Part shown: piece after piece, positions 17,873 through 26,265 of the stretch
How positions within the stretch are numbered: the first letter of the stretch is position 1
Layout of the letters: every line of letters starts with the position of its first letter
Assembly (NCBI GenBank): GCA_946479615.1
Contig: CAMLGR010000002.1
Location: forward strand, 7,379 to 71,378
Length of the DNA stretch: 64,000 nucleotides
Direction: 5' to 3'
Source of the DNA: an uncultured Bacteroidota bacterium
GTDB lineage: Bacteria; Bacteroidota; Bacteroidia; Chitinophagales; Chitinophagaceae
Made by a program: the position numbers and the translations under genes
The notes under the pieces: generated by a model
What the model was told of the DNA's origin: nothing
The model's database searches: none
What the model saw: the letters and a program-made list of their open reading frames with translations, nothing else

Positions 17873-18652
17873 TTATAGTTCCTTTTTCATATTGATCACC
17901 TCCAGCATTTCATCATGGATTTTACCATTGGTCGCAAGAATTTTATGTTGGTACGGAGAAAACTTATTGCCGGTAAGATCAGTTACCCTGCCTCCTGCTT
18001 CTTCTACCATTAAATAACCGGCGGCACTGTCCCAGGCTTCAAGTTTATGTTCATAAAAACCATCGAAGCGGCCACAGGCTACCCAGCAAAGATCGATAGC
18101 CGCCGAACCCAGCCTGCGCACAGGAACTCCTTTGCGGATAAACCGTTCAAAGATCTCGAGCGGTCCGTTAGGGATATTGATATAGGTATAAGGAAATCCT
18201 GTTACCAGGCAGGCTTTGATCGCCTGTGATTCGGCGCTTACATGAATGGGCTTGTCATTCAGCGTAGCACCTTTGCCTTTTTCAGCCAGGAAAAACTCAT
18301 TCAGGTGAGGGTTATAGACTGCGCCGAGGATCATTTCGCCGTTATATTCTACGCCGATGGAAACGCAGTTCAGGGGAATGCCATGCGCAAAATTGATCGT
18401 GCCATCGATCGGGTCCACGATCCATTTATAAGTTGAATCCTGTACGATCGCACCTGCTTCCTCGCTTAATATATAATGATCGGGAAAATGGGACTTGATC
18501 ACGCCGAAAATCGCTTTTTCCGAAGCGTGATCGGCTTCTGTTACCGGGTTATTGATTCCTTCTTTATTGGTGATCTTGAACTCTTTTTGAAAAAACCGCT
18601 GGATCTCTGCTGCACCTGCTTTGGCGGCCTCGATAAGTGTATTTTTAAGCAT
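17873..18652 (-). CDS. Inositol monophosphatase family protein
   Basis: A 259-residue enzyme of the lithium-sensitive phosphatase superfamily. Motif A is WIVDPIDGTINFAHGIP and motif B is EAWDSAAGYLMVEEAGGRV; an upstream SEEAGA supplies the metal-binding Glu. These enzymes hydrolyse myo-inositol-1-phosphate or similar sugar phosphates with Mg. The start is the ATG at 18652; the TTG two codons upstream is less likely. Cassette A abuts its stop codon by 5 bases. Confidence 0.93.
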   Translation of the reverse strand: MLKNTLIEAAKAGAAEIQRFFQKEFKITNKEGINNPVTEADHASEKAIFGVIKSHFPDHYILSEEAGAIVQDSTYKWIVDPIDGTINFAHGIPLNCVSIGVEYNGEMILGAVYNPHLNEFFLAEKGKGATLNDKPIHVSAESQAIKACLVTGFPYTYINIPNGPLEIFERFIRKGVPVRRLGSAAIDLCWVACGRFDGFYEHKLEAWDSAAGYLMVEEAGGRVTDLTGNKFSPYQHKILATNGKIHDEMLEVINMKKEL

Positions 18653-18668
18653 GTGCAAAGATAAAGAT

Positions 18669-18784
18669 GTCTGAACCAGGATTTATAGGATTGGAGGATT
18701 TTCAGGAAAGAACGGTTTGTATGTATAAGAAAGCCTCAACCTGTTCCGACAAATCCAATTAATCCCACAAATCGTGGTTGAGAC
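18669..18784. repeat. Inverted-repeat element, family F10 (GAACCAGGATTTATAGGATT)
   Basis: Left arm 18669-18700 (GTCTGAACCAGGATTTATAG...) pairs with right arm 18752-18784 (...CCCACAAATCGTGGTTGAGAC) with several mismatches and a 51-nt loop. Unlike the other elements it lies between two divergently transcribed genes rather than at a 3' end. Confidence 0.75.
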
Positions 18785-18835
18785 AATTTGAAACTCTTCC
18801 TAAAAACTTCGTACTTCGCAACATATACCTGAATA

Positions 18836-20779
18836 TTGGACTTATCCGTCATCATAGTCAACTATAACGTAAAGCACTTCCTGGAGCAATGCCTCTGTTC
18901 GGTGCAAAAAGCGTTTGCCGGTATCAGCGGCGAAGTGATCGTGGTGGACAATCAATCCACGGATAACAGCATTGATTATTTAAACCCCAGGTTTCCCACT
19001 GTCAATTTTATAGCGAACAACGAGAACCTGGGATTTGCCAAAGCCTGCAACCAGGGATTAAGCAAGGCCAGGGGAAAATATATCCTGTTCCTCAACCCCG
19101 ATACCATTATTCCCGAAGAATGTTTTCAAAAATGTATCGCCTTTTTTGATGCGCATCCCGGGGCCGGGGCTCTCGGAACAAAAATGCTGGATGGCCGCGG
19201 TCATTTTTTAAAAGAATCCAAACGGTCTTTTCCTTCACCCTTGAGATCCCTGTTCAAACTGTTTGGTTTATCGGCCTTATTTCCGCACTCAAAATTATTT
19301 TCTGCATATCACCTGGGTCATCTGGATGAAAATCAAAATCATGAAGTGGATGTGCTGGCCGGTGCCTTTATGATGATCCGCAGGGAAGTGCTGGATAAGA
19401 CCGGTGGTTTTGATGAAACATTTTTTATGTATGGAGAAGATGTTGACCTGAGTTACCGGATACAAGAAGCGGGGTATAAAAATTATTATTATGCCGAAAG
19501 CGCCATTCTTCATTTCAAAGGAGAAAGTACGCGAAAAGGAAGCATGAACTATGTGCGGATGTTTTATAAGGCAATGAGCATTTTTGTAAAAAAACATTAT
19601 GGTGGCAGCCGCGCCGGAATTTTTAATGTTTTTATTCACGCTGCTATCTGGGTTCGTGCAGGATTAACAGCTACCGCAAGTTTTATAAGAAAGATAGGAT
19701 TGCCATTGATCGATGCGGCGCTGATCCTTCTTTCTTTCTGGCTGATGAAAAATATCTGGAACAATTATGTAAAGACAGATACACAGTATGAGAATAAATT
19801 ATTGCTGGTTGTTTTGCCCATATTCACGTTCATCTATCTTCTTACAGCGTACTATGCGGGTTTATATGACCGGTGGTATAAAAGATCGGAGCTGGTAAGT
19901 TCCACGCTGGTTGCCACAGTGGTTTTATTGGCCGGGTATGCCTTGTTGCCGGAACAGTATCGCTTTTCAAGAGGTATTATTTTGTTCGGTGCATTATTAT
20001 CTTTTATATTGATCAGTTTGCTGCGATGGTTATTGATAAGAACGGGTGTGCTATCGGGTTCGGATCCTAAAAATGAACCAGCCAATACACTGGTTATTGG
20101 GTCGGCTGATGAATACAAAGAAGTGGTGGCCGTAATGGGAGAAGCCGGCATGAAAGAAATATTATTGGGCCGTGTAGCGATTAACCAGCAAGACACAAAT
20201 GTGATCGGTTACTGGCCGGCGAAAAACACATTGTTTCAAACCATTCCCTACCGTGAAGCTATTTTTTGTGAAGGAGAATTAAGTTTCCGTGATATTATCG
20301 ATAATCTGAAAGAGGTCGATAAAAATGCAAAAATAAAAATTCATGCAGCGGGAAGCCATAGTGTGGTAGGCAGCGATTCAAAGGATAGTGCCGGCGAAGC
20401 CGTATCAAAAGAAAACGGATTTAAACTGGCCGATCCTTATAACAAGCGGTTGAAAAGATTGGTGGATGCCGGCATTTCCATAGCGGCGATCATCAGCTTT
20501 CCTATACATTTTATCGGGGTAAAAAAACCATTACGTTTTTTTGCTCATTGTTTCGCTGTATTATTCGCCCAAAAAACATGGGTAGGATATGCAACGACAG
20601 AAAAAAATTTACCTGCATTACGCAAAGGAGTAGTAGCCTGCAATGGCGTTCCGCTTTCTGTTAAGCAGGAATTGCCGTCCGAAAGTCTTCAGATGGTCGA
20701 TTACTGGTATGCCCGCGACTACGAACCTGCTACCGATATCAAACTGGTATGCAAAATGTATCGTAGACTGGGAGAATAG
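18836..20779 (+). CDS. GT2 glycosyltransferase fused to a membrane and Rossmann-like C-terminal region
   Basis: A 647-residue protein. Residues 1-230 are a GT2 domain of the rhamnosyltransferase (WbbL) type: MDLSVIIVNYNVKHFLEQCL, VVDNQSTDNS, ENLGFAKACNQGL, ILFLNPDTI and the EDVDLSYRIQEAGY acceptor motif. Four membrane spans follow (about 275-400). Residues about 420-500 look like a nucleotide-binding Rossmann half. The end (YNKRLKRLVDAGISIAAIISFP, then KTWVGY) resembles the borders of polyprenyl sugar-phosphate transferases without their catalytic core. The start must be TTG at 18836, because a TGA lies two codons upstream and no ATG fits. Probable role: surface polysaccharide synthesis. Confidence 0.85.
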   Translation: MDLSVIIVNYNVKHFLEQCLCSVQKAFAGISGEVIVVDNQSTDNSIDYLNPRFPTVNFIANNENLGFAKACNQGLSKARGKYILFLNPDTIIPEECFQKCIAFFDAHPGAGALGTKMLDGRGHFLKESKRSFPSPLRSLFKLFGLSALFPHSKLFSAYHLGHLDENQNHEVDVLAGAFMMIRREVLDKTGGFDETFFMYGEDVDLSYRIQEAGYKNYYYAESAILHFKGESTRKGSMNYVRMFYKAMSIFVKKHYGGSRAGIFNVFIHAAIWVRAGLTATASFIRKIGLPLIDAALILLSFWLMKNIWNNYVKTDTQYENKLLLVVLPIFTFIYLLTAYYAGLYDRWYKRSELVSSTLVATVVLLAGYALLPEQYRFSRGIILFGALLSFILISLLRWLLIRTGVLSGSDPKNEPANTLVIGSADEYKEVVAVMGEAGMKEILLGRVAINQQDTNVIGYWPAKNTLFQTIPYREAIFCEGELSFRDIIDNLKEVDKNAKIKIHAAGSHSVVGSDSKDSAGEAVSKENGFKLADPYNKRLKRLVDAGISIAAIISFPIHFIGVKKPLRFFAHCFAVLFAQKTWVGYATTEKNLPALRKGVVACNGVPLSVKQELPSESLQMVDYWYARDYEPATDIKLVCKMYRRLGE

Positions 20780-20952
20780 TTTGCAGCCATCAGTCTTTAA
20801 AATTATTGCCGGTATATGGTATCGTAACTTTCCGAAACCGGCTGCCGGTTGTAAGATTGAAAAACTGCCAACTGATGATTGTCCTTATATTCGCATTTAC
20901 AGAAATAAGTTACTTAACTTTATAGAAACACCTTCGTTGTTTAAGAATATAC

Positions 20953-22485
20953 ATGGCGACTATTATCGATATTAAATTACCGAAGGCCATTGCTGCCGCA
21001 TTACGAATTCCTCCAAATGATCCCCGTCGTCAACAAATACGGGTATTAAAAAAGCTATTGAAAAAAGCAAGGTTCACCGAATTCGGCCAACGCTATCGTT
21101 TTGATGAAGCCCTGCTGAGCCGGCATCCCGCCAAAGCATTCCAGGAGCTGGTCCCCGTTCATGATTATAATAAAATTTATGAAGAATGGTGGAAGAAAAC
21201 ACTGGAAGGTGTACCCGATGTAACCTGGCCCGGCAAGATCAAATATTATGCGCTGAGTTCCGGCACATCGGAATCGGCCAGCAAATACATTCCTGTTACC
21301 AAAGACTTATTAAGAAGCAATACGGTGAACTATATCCGGCAGCTGATCAGTGTTTTTGGATATGAGGATGCCAACCGCAAAGCATTGACCAAGGGATTTT
21401 TGATGCTGGGCGGTGCTACTGATCTGCAAAAAGGCGAAGCCGGATGGTATGCGGGCGATCTTAGTGGTATTCTTGCCAAGAAAAGACCATTCTGGTTTCA
21501 GACATTTTATAAACCCGGCGGTCGTATCGCAGCTATCAAGGACTGGAACCAAAAGTTGAATGAGATTGTTGAACACGCCAAAGAATGGGATATTGGTTAT
21601 ATCGTTGGCGTACCGGCCTGGTGCCAGATGTGTATGGAAATGGTAATTGAGCATTACAAAGTGGATAATATACACGAGATCTGGCCCAACTTCGGCGTAT
21701 TTGTACATGGAGGCGTATCATTCGAGCCGTATAAAAAAGGATTTGAAAGATTGCTGGGCAAACCGATCGTTTATATAGAAAACTATTTGTCCAGCGAAGG
21801 ATTTATCGGGTATAAAACAAGGGAACAGGCCAAAGGAATGCAGCTGATCCTGAACAATAATATCTTCTTCGAGTTTGTTCCGTTTGACGATAAGAATTTT
21901 GATAGTGATGGTAAGATCATTGCCAACCCCGAAGCGAAAATGATTCATGAAGTAGAAACGGGAAAAGAATACGCGTTATTGATGAGTACAAATGCAGGCG
22001 CCTGGCGGTACCTGATCGGCGATACCCTGAAATTTGTTGACCTGGAAAAAAATGAAGTAGCCATTACCGGTCGCACCAAACATTTTTTGAGTTTGGTAGG
22101 CGAACACCTGAGCGTGGAGAATATGAATAAGGCGATTCAGTTGGTGAGCGAAGAATTTAATATCAGTATTCCGGAATACACCGTGGTAGGATTTCCTTAC
22201 GAGACCTTATTTGCGCATAAATGGTATGTGGCGACAGATGACAAGATCGATCCTGATAAATTGCGTAAACGGATTGATGAAAATCTTCGCGCTATCAACG
22301 ACGATTATGCAACGGAGCGGGATAGCGCCTTAAAAGAAGTGTTCCTGGAAGTATTGCCGGAAGAACAATTCATGAAATTCCTGGAACAGAAAGGCAAACT
22401 GGGCAGCCAGCATAAATTTCCACGGGTCATGAAAGGTAAAATGCTGGAGGACTGGAATAAGTTTTTGAAAGAAGGGAAAATATAG
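20953..22485 (+). CDS. GH3 auxin-responsive promoter family protein (acyl-adenylating fold)
   Basis: A 510-residue GH3-family protein. The family motifs are present: KYYALSSGTSESASKYIPVT (ATP-binding loop), LSSEGFIGYKT, and YLIGDTLKFVDLEKNEVAITGRTKHFLSLVGEHLS, which corresponds to the adenylate-binding region. Plant GH3 proteins conjugate amino acids to hormones; in Bacteroidota the substrate is unknown. There is no signal peptide. The 173-bp gap from the GT2 gene holds a small hairpin (AACCGGCTGCCGGTT) and otherwise nothing I can assign. Cassette B begins 6 bases after its stop. Confidence 0.9.
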   Translation: MATIIDIKLPKAIAAALRIPPNDPRRQQIRVLKKLLKKARFTEFGQRYRFDEALLSRHPAKAFQELVPVHDYNKIYEEWWKKTLEGVPDVTWPGKIKYYALSSGTSESASKYIPVTKDLLRSNTVNYIRQLISVFGYEDANRKALTKGFLMLGGATDLQKGEAGWYAGDLSGILAKKRPFWFQTFYKPGGRIAAIKDWNQKLNEIVEHAKEWDIGYIVGVPAWCQMCMEMVIEHYKVDNIHEIWPNFGVFVHGGVSFEPYKKGFERLLGKPIVYIENYLSSEGFIGYKTREQAKGMQLILNNNIFFEFVPFDDKNFDSDGKIIANPEAKMIHEVETGKEYALLMSTNAGAWRYLIGDTLKFVDLEKNEVAITGRTKHFLSLVGEHLSVENMNKAIQLVSEEFNISIPEYTVVGFPYETLFAHKWYVATDDKIDPDKLRKRIDENLRAINDDYATERDSALKEVFLEVLPEEQFMKFLEQKGKLGSQHKFPRVMKGKMLEDWNKFLKEGKI

Positions 22486-22490
22486 CAGGC

Positions 22491-22950
22491 AAAGTACGAG
22501 ATACGAAGTAAGAAGTACGTTAGATCGGATATTCTTTTTAGATTAAATGGGTTTTATGCTGGAGATAAAACAAAGGACATTCACGTACGCGGTCAGGGTG
22601 GCAAAGTTGATAAATGATATGCCCTATAATCTCGTCAATAAGATATATTTTGGTCAATTGGTACGATGCTCATCATCGATCGGAGCGAATTACAGGGCCG
22701 CAAGAAGGGCAAAATCAGATGCTGATTTTATGCATAAATTAAAAATCACGGAAGAAGAAGCCGACGAAACTATTTACTTTCTGGAACTTCTAAGAGAGTT
22801 TAATCATAACTTTAGTGACAGGATTACGGAATTGATAAACGAAGGAACAGAAATCCTTAAGATAATTGTATCATCCATTAATACAACACGTGCGAGACTA
22901 AGCAACAAGTAGCCATCCAACGTACTTCTTACTTCGTATTTCGTACTTTT
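22491..22950. repeat. IR-flanked cassette B (family F1 arms) carrying a four-helix-bundle gene
   Basis: Left arm 22491-22520 (AAAGTACGAGATACGAAGTA then AGAAGTACGT) is the reverse complement of right arm 22920-22949 with one mismatch. The arms share TACGAAGTAAGAAGTACG with the short element at 2.0 kb, which lacks an ORF. The right arm ends in TTTTTT on the plus strand, so the arms could also act as a terminator. The cassette lies between the GH3 and LysE genes. Confidence 0.92.
22547..22912 (+). CDS. Four-helix-bundle protein (23S rRNA IVP/Avd-like)
   Basis: A 121-residue intact member of the four-helix-bundle family (TIGR02436-like). The core LVRCSSSIGANYRAARRAKSDADFMHKLKITEEEADETIYFLELL is the family signature. 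Related proteins are encoded in intervening sequences of 23S rRNA genes, and Avd of diversity-generating retroelements has the same fold; both facts are known, but the function here is unknown. It is about 60% similar by eye to the frameshifted copy in cassette A. The start may be Met1 or Met4. It occupies nearly all of an inverted-repeat-flanked cassette, as intervening sequences do. Confidence 0.92.
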   Translation: MGFMLEIKQRTFTYAVRVAKLINDMPYNLVNKIYFGQLVRCSSSIGANYRAARRAKSDADFMHKLKITEEEADETIYFLELLREFNHNFSDRITELINEGTEILKIIVSSINTTRARLSNK

Positions 22951-22957
22951 TTAGCTC

Positions 22958-23590
22958 ATGCTCGAGGCATTATTGAAAGGACTTACTTTCGGCCTGCTGC
23001 TTAGCATCTCGGTAGGGCCCGTGTTATTTTCCATCATTAAGCAAAGTCTTAACAATGGTCACAAAGGCGGGTTGGCGTTTGTTTTTGGTGTATCTGCGAG
23101 TGATATTACCCTTTTGCTGGTAAGTAATGTATTTACAGAATTATTCAGGAGGCTCAGCGATTATAAAACCGAGATCGGCGTAGGCGGTTGTATTTTTTTG
23201 GTATCGCTGGGTGTTTTCTTTCTTTTCTTCAAGAAAGTAAAAGTAAACGAGGAAGGGAAGCAGGTATTTGTTTTCCGTAAAAGGGATTACCTCAAGATCT
23301 TTTTATCGGGGTATCTTATGAACACCCTGAACCCTTCGGTTTTTATCTTCTGGATCTATGCTTCTACGGCCGTCATCAACCATACGGTGGAGCAGCGCCT
23401 GGCTGTTTTTATCACCTGTCTTACCTGGGTACTCAGCACCGATATATTAAAAGTGATGCTGGCGGGTAAGATCCGTAACCGGCTTACTCCACATAATATT
23501 CATATACTGAACAGGATCAACGGGGCTATTTTGATCATATTCGGGTTTGCGCTGATCTGGGGGTTGGTGGTGTATGGAAAGAGGATTTAG
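22958..23590 (+). CDS. LysE/RhtB family exporter
   Basis: A 210-residue membrane protein with about six spans. The N-terminus LKGLTFGLLLSISVGPVLFSIIKQSLNNGHKGGLAFVFGVSASD carries the LysE family pattern GPVxxxxxxxxxxxGxxxGxxxxxGxxxxD. The middle GYLMNTLNPSVFIFWIYAST matches the conserved NPKxxxF-type region. Likely an amino acid or metabolite exporter; the substrate cannot be told. Its ATG is 8 bases after the right arm of cassette B. Confidence 0.88.
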   Translation: MLEALLKGLTFGLLLSISVGPVLFSIIKQSLNNGHKGGLAFVFGVSASDITLLLVSNVFTELFRRLSDYKTEIGVGGCIFLVSLGVFFLFFKKVKVNEEGKQVFVFRKRDYLKIFLSGYLMNTLNPSVFIFWIYASTAVINHTVEQRLAVFITCLTWVLSTDILKVMLAGKIRNRLTPHNIHILNRINGAILIIFGFALIWGLVVYGKRI

Positions 23591-23713
23591 AATGGGAGGG
23601 GGGTAATCTTTTACCATCCGTGTTCTATTTCATTAACTTCCCGCAGAAAAAAATCCCGCTACTATTTAAACTTTTAACAATTTCCGGCAGCCAAACTGTT
23701 GTATGTTTAACCC

Positions 23714-24223
23714 ATGAACCGGCTGCTTTTTATTTTATTTTTTCTTGGTTTTTCGGCGGCAGCATCTTCTCAAACCGGCTTTTTATTCGTAAAAAAGGGA
23801 ATTAAAAAGAAAAGAACTTACGAAGAAGGTGAGCGCATCATGCTGAAGGTAAAAGATGGTACCATTTACAATGGACTGATCACGCTGCTGCTCAATGATA
23901 CGATCTACCTCAATGGAAGGCCGATCCCGCGTATCGAAGTGACCGATGTGATACTGGGCCGGCAAAAAAATAAATTTCATATTGATCCCAAAGAAGCTTT
24001 ATTGATAACAGGCGGAGCCGTCCTGGTGACCGGAGGTCTTACACTCAGCAAACAGGCAACGTTTAAAGAAGCGCTTACAGCAGCGGTGGCGATTGGATAT
24101 GGACCATTGGTGCTACAGTATTTAAAAAGTAAAATCAACTTTAAACGAAGAAAATATCATATCGGGAAAAAGTTCCGGCTACAGGTATTGGAATTCCATT
24201 TGCAAAAGCAACGGGCATTCTAA
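23714..24223 (+). CDS. Unknown exported protein
   Basis: A 169-residue protein with a signal peptide (MNRLLFILFFLGFSAAASSQ) and no family I recognise. After the signal comes a basic segment and a beta-rich part (GERIMLKVKDGTIYNGLITLLLNDTIYLNGRPIPRIEVTDV) resembling a small SH3-like or LSm-like fold. A glycine-rich hydrophobic stretch follows (LLITGGAVLVTGGLTL), then a basic tail. It may be periplasmic or membrane anchored. A family F5 repeat begins immediately at the base after its stop codon. Confidence 0.75.
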   Translation: MNRLLFILFFLGFSAAASSQTGFLFVKKGIKKKRTYEEGERIMLKVKDGTIYNGLITLLLNDTIYLNGRPIPRIEVTDVILGRQKNKFHIDPKEALLITGGAVLVTGGLTLSKQATFKEALTAAVAIGYGPLVLQYLKSKINFKRRKYHIGKKFRLQVLEFHLQKQRAF

Positions 24224-24369
24224 ATCTCCGCGGTCCTCTGTGGCTCTCTGCGTATAATTCCTTTAAGACTAATTCTATTCATAGGTTCTATAAATGGCTT
24301 TAACCCGATGGCTTACTACCAGAGTTATACGCAGAGAGCCACAAAGGAGACACAGAGGACCGCGGAGGG
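24224..24369. repeat. Inverted-repeat element, family F5 (CTCCGCGGTCCTCTGTGG)
   Basis: Left arm 24224-24259 and right arm 24324-24369 are complementary (CTCCGCGGTCCTCTGTG, then GGCTCTCTGCGTATAA); the right arm has a roughly 10-nt extra segment. It starts one base after a stop codon and lies upstream of mtgA. The interior includes ATTCTATTCATA, which recurs in the copy at 47.3 kb. Confidence 0.92.
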
Positions 24370-24413
24370 GTGCTATCTTCTTAAACGATTTTATTCTTTA
24401 TATTGGGCTCTGA

Positions 24414-25145
24414 ATGAAAGCCAAAACCAAAGAATTTTTTTCGAAGATCTGGAAATGGACAAAAAGGATATTCCTTATTCTTTTCATCGCGCAGTTCGTC
24501 TATATCATTTTACTGAAATGGATAGATCCTCCTATTACCATGACCCAGTTTGTTAGCTGGATAACCGGTCATGGCCTGAAGCGCGATTACGTCAACTCCG
24601 ATGAGATTTCTTATAATGCAAGACTGGCTGTGATCGCTTCCGAAGACCAATTGTTTACCGATCATAGCGGGTTTGACTGGAAAAGCATTAAGAAGGCGAT
24701 GAAGTATAACGAGAAAAAACCGGGTCGCACCCACGGCGCCAGTACGATCAGCCAGCAGGTAGCAAAAAATGTTTTCCTCTGGCAGGGCCGCAGTTGGGTA
24801 AGAAAAGGACTGGAAGCATATTTTACCTTTATGATCGAAAAGATCTGGGGCAAAAAAAGAATACTCGAGGTATACCTGAATGTTATTGAAATGGGCGATG
24901 GCATTTTTGGTATTGAAAGAGCCGCCAATATTTACTTTAATAAACCGGCAAAAAATCTCACCCGACAGGAAGCTGCTATGATAGCCGCCTGCCTCCCTGG
25001 TCCCAAATTAAAATTATTCAGGGTAAAGCCGCCTTCCAAATACATACTGGGAAAATCAAGAAGGATCATGCAGCAAATGGATTTTCTCCAACCCGATCCC
25101 GATATACAAAAGGTCATAGGGATACAGTCGAAAAAGAAAACATAG
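24414..25145 (+). CDS. mtgA: Monofunctional biosynthetic peptidoglycan transglycosylase
   Basis: A 243-residue GT51 enzyme that polymerises lipid II into glycan strands at the inner membrane. One N-terminal span (FLILFIAQFVYIILLKW) is followed by the GT51 motifs: IASEDQLFTDHSGFDW with the catalytic Glu, RTHGASTISQQVAKNVFLW, KIWGKKRILEVYLNVIEMGDGIFGIERAA and ALxxGPKxK-like LPGPKLKLF. There is no transpeptidase domain and the length fits MtgA. Confidence 0.95.
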   Translation: MKAKTKEFFSKIWKWTKRIFLILFIAQFVYIILLKWIDPPITMTQFVSWITGHGLKRDYVNSDEISYNARLAVIASEDQLFTDHSGFDWKSIKKAMKYNEKKPGRTHGASTISQQVAKNVFLWQGRSWVRKGLEAYFTFMIEKIWGKKRILEVYLNVIEMGDGIFGIERAANIYFNKPAKNLTRQEAAMIAACLPGPKLKLFRVKPPSKYILGKSRRIMQQMDFLQPDPDIQKVIGIQSKKKT

Positions 25146-25155
25146 CTTCCATTTC

Positions 25156-25740
25156 TTACTTTTCAATCACTTTGTCAACTGCTGCAATAGCCTTCTGCAA
25201 CCTTTCATCATAGCCGCCACTGATATCTGCCCAGGGTGTGGATTGATTGATCATGATATCCTTATAAATGCTGTATAAAGTCCGTCGCGTTTCCAGATCG
25301 GGATATTCGCGCAGCTCATCTTTTACCCAGGGAAGATCGGTATTACAAAGCAGGTAAAGATCATATTTTCTTTCAACGATCTGGTCCAGGATATAGCGAT
25401 GGCATTTTCCAAAAACAAATTCACACCACACTTTCATTACATACATATCGGTATCGACGAAGAAGGGTGAGTGGTGAGTAGTGAGTGGTGAGCCTGCCAA
25501 TTGTCGGTTAACCATTGCCCATTCACCATCCTCCCCGGCGATCTGCCCTTCTGCAATGGTCAGGAGATTTTCGTAGGTGTAATTCTTTCCATTCTTTATT
25601 AAATATTCACGGGCATATTCCGGGCACCAGCTGGTGCCATAATGAGTTGCGAGTTGTTGCGCCAATACGCTTTTGCCGGTGCTTTCGGGCCCTATTACAA
25701 CGATTTTTTTAATCATAGCCTGGTTGGTCATATCACTCAT
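25156..25740 (-). CDS. NadR-type AAA ATPase / nicotinamide riboside kinase with repeat-derived insert
   Basis: A 194-residue P-loop protein: KKIVVIGPESTGKSVLAQQLA is the Walker A of the NadR kinase domain and WCPEYAREYL the family's next motif; DTDMYVMKVWCEFVFGK and LLCNTDLPWVKDELREYPD are also NadR-like. The adenylyltransferase domain of full NadR is absent. The likely role is phosphorylation of nicotinamide riboside, supported by pnuC nearby on the same strand. Residues about 70-92 are encoded by an inverted-repeat element inserted in frame. The ATG at 25740 follows a TTG; the ATG at 25716 (MIKKIVV) is an equally good start. Confidence 0.87.
   Translation of the reverse strand: MSDMTNQAMIKKIVVIGPESTGKSVLAQQLATHYGTSWCPEYAREYLIKNGKNYTYENLLTIAEGQIAGEDGEWAMVNRQLAGSPLTTHHSPFFVDTDMYVMKVWCEFVFGKCHRYILDQIVERKYDLYLLCNTDLPWVKDELREYPDLETRRTLYSIYKDIMINQSTPWADISGGYDERLQKAIAAVDKVIEK
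25466..25533. repeat. Repeat element of family F7 inside a coding region
   Basis: The plus strand reads GGTGAGTGGTGAGTAGTGAG then TGGTGAG, and ends with CCATTGCCCATTCACCATCC, giving imperfect complementary arms (25468-25494 and 25511-25533). It is translated as part of the NadR-like protein. A relative lies at 30.1 kb. Confidence 0.8.
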
Positions 25741-25807
25741 CAAACAAATTGATCCTGTGTTTTGTTATAGTAATGATATTGATTTTTTCACGTTTAAAAA
25801 AACAAAC

Positions 25808-26209
25808 ATGTACTACAATCAGTCAACTGCCGCAAAAGGCAGTTATCCAGGAAGCAGGGGCCGGCACCTGCTCATCCGTTCCATGCAAAGAGCAGCCGTG
25901 AACATTTACAAAACAGAAACCAGTTTTGAAATGCTGGTGTTTGCACCCGGTCGTATCAAAGAGAATTTTAACCTGGGTGTAAAAGGAAATGAATTGACGA
26001 TCACCTACACACCTCCTGAAGGATTTCCCAAATTCGATTGGGTGCAACGGGAATATAGTCGTGGTGGTTTCGTCAGAACTTTTACATTGGATGATAGCAT
26101 CGACACTACTAAGATCAGTGCGAAGTATGCTGATGGGGTGTTGCAGGTGAGTTTGCCACTGATACCGGGCAAAGAAGCCAGCCGTGAGCAGGAGATCCCT
26201 GTCAATTAA
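25808..26209 (+). CDS. Hsp20/alpha-crystallin family small heat shock protein
   Basis: A 133-residue small heat shock protein. The alpha-crystallin domain spans about residues 35-125, with VNIYKTETSFEMLVFAPGRIKENFNLGVKGNELTITY and the late AKYADGVLQVSLPLIPG, which matches the A-x-x-x-n-G-v-L consensus. The start is the ATG at 25808 (MYYNQSTAAKG). It lies between the two NAD-salvage genes but on the opposite strand, so it is a separate transcript with its own terminator. Confidence 0.92.
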   Translation: MYYNQSTAAKGSYPGSRGRHLLIRSMQRAAVNIYKTETSFEMLVFAPGRIKENFNLGVKGNELTITYTPPEGFPKFDWVQREYSRGGFVRTFTLDDSIDTTKISAKYADGVLQVSLPLIPGKEASREQEIPVN

Positions 26210-26231
26210 TAATGGTTAAGTGCGATCTGTC

Positions 26232-26265
26232 AAAGGCGGTGACCTATTGGTTGCCGCCTTTTTTT
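26232..26265 (+). terminator. Intrinsic terminator after the Hsp20 gene
   Basis: GGCGGTGACC and GGTTGCCGCC form a 10-bp stem (with G-T pairs) and a TATT loop, followed by seven T residues. It overlaps the 3' end of the convergent pnuC coding region. Confidence 0.85.

Noticed and set aside
20643..20975. 110-codon frame between the GT2 and GH3 genes
   Set aside because: It overlaps both real genes in another frame and has no recognisable features.
24224..24369. CRISPR-like repeats
   Set aside because: The repeats are single palindromic elements dispersed through the window, not arrays of direct repeats with spacers, and no cas genes are present.
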